Origin: Prodigiosinella aquatilis
Lineage (GTDB): Bacteria > Pseudomonadota > Gammaproteobacteria > Enterobacterales > Enterobacteriaceae
DNA: 64,000 nt
Direction: 5' to 3'
NCBI GenBank assembly: GCA_030388725.1
Contig: CP128857.1
Coordinates: 2,604,001-2,668,000 of the forward strand
Part shown: piece by piece, positions 62,657 through 64,000 of the stretch
Layout of the letters: every line of letters starts with the position of its first letter
How positions within the stretch are numbered: position 1 is the stretch's first letter
Translations under genes and position numbers: made by a program
Notes under the pieces: generated by a model
Seen by the model: only the letters and a program-made list of their open reading frames with translations
Told to the model about the DNA's origin: nothing
Database searches by the model: none

Positions 62657-64000
62657 CTAGAGATTTTCAGCCAGATTTAACCAGGTTTGCACCACCGTAT
62701 CCGGGTTCAGAGACAAACTGTCGATACCTTGTTCCATTAACCAGGCAGCAAAATCTTCATGATCAGAGGGTCCCTGACCACAGATCCCTACGTATTTACC
62801 CTGTTTTTTTGCCGCTTTAATAGCCATCGACAACAAGGCTTTTACTGCGTCATTACGTTCATCAAATAGCTCGGACACCACGCCAGAATCACGATCCAAG
62901 CCAAGAGCGAGCTGGGTCATATCATTGGAACCAATAGAGAACCCATCAAAATACTGCAAGAAATCCTCTGCCAGCAGTGCATTGGAGGGGATCTCGCACA
63001 TCATGATAATCTTTAACCCATCCTCACCACGGCGCAGACCCTGATGCGCCAAGCCCTCAACCACAGCCTTAGCTTGAGCGACAGTCCGAACAAACGGGAT
63101 CATCACTTCAACGTTGGTTAACCCCATCAGATTGCGTACTCGCTTGACGGCTTCGCATTCCAGCGCAAAGCACGCTTTGAAATCAGGGGATACATAACGC
63201 CCGGCACCACGGAAACCCAGCATTGGGTTTTCTTCTTCCGGCTCATAACGCTCACCACCAAGCAGATTGGCATATTCATTAGATTTAAAGTCGGATAGAC
63301 GCACGATGACACGTTTTGGCCAGAAAGCCGCTGCCAACGTAGCAATGCCCTCTTTCAAACGTTCGATATAGAACTCAACAGGATCATTATAACCCTGCAT
63401 CAACGCTTTGATTTCACGTTGTAATTCAGGAGTCTGTTGGTCAAATTCCAGTAACGCGCGAGGATGAACACCGATCATGCGATTGATGATAAATTCCAGA
63501 CGAGCCAGACCAACACCTTCATTCGGCAAGCAGGCAAAGTCAAAAGCCCGATCCGGGTTACCCACGTTCATCATGATTTTCAAAGGCAACGTGGGCATTT
63601 CATCCACTTGAGAACTTTTCACCGTGAAATCCAGCACGTCCTTGTAAACATAGCCAGTATCACCTTCCGCACAAGACACCGTGACTTTTTGTCCATTATG
63701 CAAACGTTCAGTGGCGTCGCCACATCCCACCACGGCCGGAATACCCAACTCGCGAGCAATAATCGCCGCATGGCAGGTACGTCCACCACGATTGGTGACA
63801 ATGGCAGCCGCTTTCTTCATGATCGGCTCCCAATCCGGGTCGGTCATATCCGTCACCAGGACATCACCGGCATTGATACGGTGCATTTCACTGATATCGT
63901 GGACAATCTTGACCTCACCGGCGCCAATACGGTGACCAATCGCTCGGCCTTCTACCAGAATGTCACCACCTTCTGGCATATTGTAACGCTCCATCACCTG
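62657..64000 (-). CDS. ppsA: Phosphoenolpyruvate synthase, C-terminal part
   Basis: PpsA makes PEP from pyruvate and ATP for gluconeogenesis, the reverse of PykF. Only the last 447 residues are in the window (E. coli PpsA 792 aa); the frame is open through the right edge. The phosphoryl-carrying His is in [20 protein letters not shown], and the C-terminal PEP-binding TIM barrel includes [12 protein letters not shown] and [14 protein letters not shown]. It ends [19 protein letters not shown] regulator gene (ppsR) would lie beyond the window. Confidence 0.97.
   Translation of the reverse strand, partial: QVMERYNMPEGGDILVEGRAIGHRIGAGEVKIVHDISEMHRINAGDVLVTDMTDPDWEPIMKKAAAIVTNRGGRTCHAAIIARELGIPAVVGCGDATERLHNGQKVTVSCAEGDTGYVYKDVLDFTVKSSQVDEMPTLPLKIMMNVGNPDRAFDFACLPNEGVGLARLEFIINRMIGVHPRALLEFDQQTPELQREIKALMQGYNDPVEFYIERLKEGIATLAAAFWPKRVIVRLSDFKSNEYANLLGGERYEPEEENPMLGFRGAGRYVSPDFKACFALECEAVKRVRNLMGLTNVEVMIPFVRTVAQAKAVVEGLAHQGLRRGEDGLKIIMMCEIPSNALLAEDFLQYFDGFSIGSNDMTQLALGLDRDSGVVSELFDERNDAVKALLSMAIKAAKKQGKYVGICGQGPSDHEDFAAWLMEQGIDSLSLNPDTVVQTWLNLAENL

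Overview
The window is a stretch of chromosome from a gamma-proteobacterium of the order Enterobacterales. Nearly every gene has a close Escherichia coli counterpart in a recognisably similar order: sapABCDF-fabI, rnb, osmB-yciH-pyrF-lapB-lapA-pgpB-ribA-acnA, gst-pdxY-tyrS-pdxH-mliC-anmK, slyB/slyA, gloA-rnt-grxD-mepH, purR-cfa-ribE-mdtK-tRNA-Val x2, pykF-lpp-ldtE-sufEDSCBA, ydiI-ydiJ-ydiK-rprA-ppsA. The accessory genes (a secreted feruloyl-esterase-like hydrolase, a bgl/arb-type aryl-beta-glucoside PTS operon, an isolated araD) fit a plant-associated enterobacterium such as Dickeya, Pectobacterium, Brenneria or Lonsdalea. That assignment is an inference from gene content; genus and species cannot be fixed from the sequence alone.

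Layout. 1-835: end of a Zur-controlled COG0523 zinc GTPase. 1189-6560: sapABCDF peptide/putrescine ABC transporter, then fabI. 7778-11188: a divergent LysR regulator and YdeP-type molybdopterin oxidoreductase, followed by rnb, an aldo/keto reductase and an orphan araD. 15432-23246: osmB and the mostly minus-strand pyrF/lapAB/pgpB/acnA block with ribA on plus. 23723-29293: gst and the vitamin B6/tyrS/anmK block. 29638-39817: slyB, slyA, ydhL, gloA, rnt, grxD, mepH, the tiny ynhF, purR, cfa, ribE, mdtK. 39972-40135: two tRNA-Val(GAC) genes. 40136-46930: variable region with a small membrane ORF, the esterase, a collapsed bglH porin remnant and bglB-bglF-bglG with two antiterminator/terminator switches. 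47472-51290: pykF, lpp, ldtE and sufE. 51316-56551: the rest of the suf operon. 56886-64000: a possible PapB/FocB-type regulator, menI-ydiJ, ydiK, the sRNA RprA and the 3' part of ppsA.

How the parts work together. Several units are stress and envelope functions (sap, lpp, ldtE, lapAB, slyA/slyB, osmB, cfa, mliC, RprA). Others supply cofactors (riboflavin: ribA, ribE; pyridoxal phosphate: pdxH, pdxY; Fe-S clusters: suf, grxD) and the PEP/pyruvate node (pykF and ppsA, which have opposite functions). The bgl operon imports and cleaves aryl-beta-glucosides under BglG antitermination; its outer-membrane porin gene has been reduced to a 104-codon internal-deletion fragment. Regulatory sites visible in the DNA include a Zur box, a SlyA box, a PurR box, a Cra box, a Fur-like box and RcsB-like boxes. 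I found no insertion sequence, prophage or CRISPR array, and no clear novel multi-gene system. The most unusual items are the bglH relic, the PapB-like orphan, a 21-codon hydrophobic peptide with a hairpin-rich leader, and the tRNA-Val-flanked variable segment.
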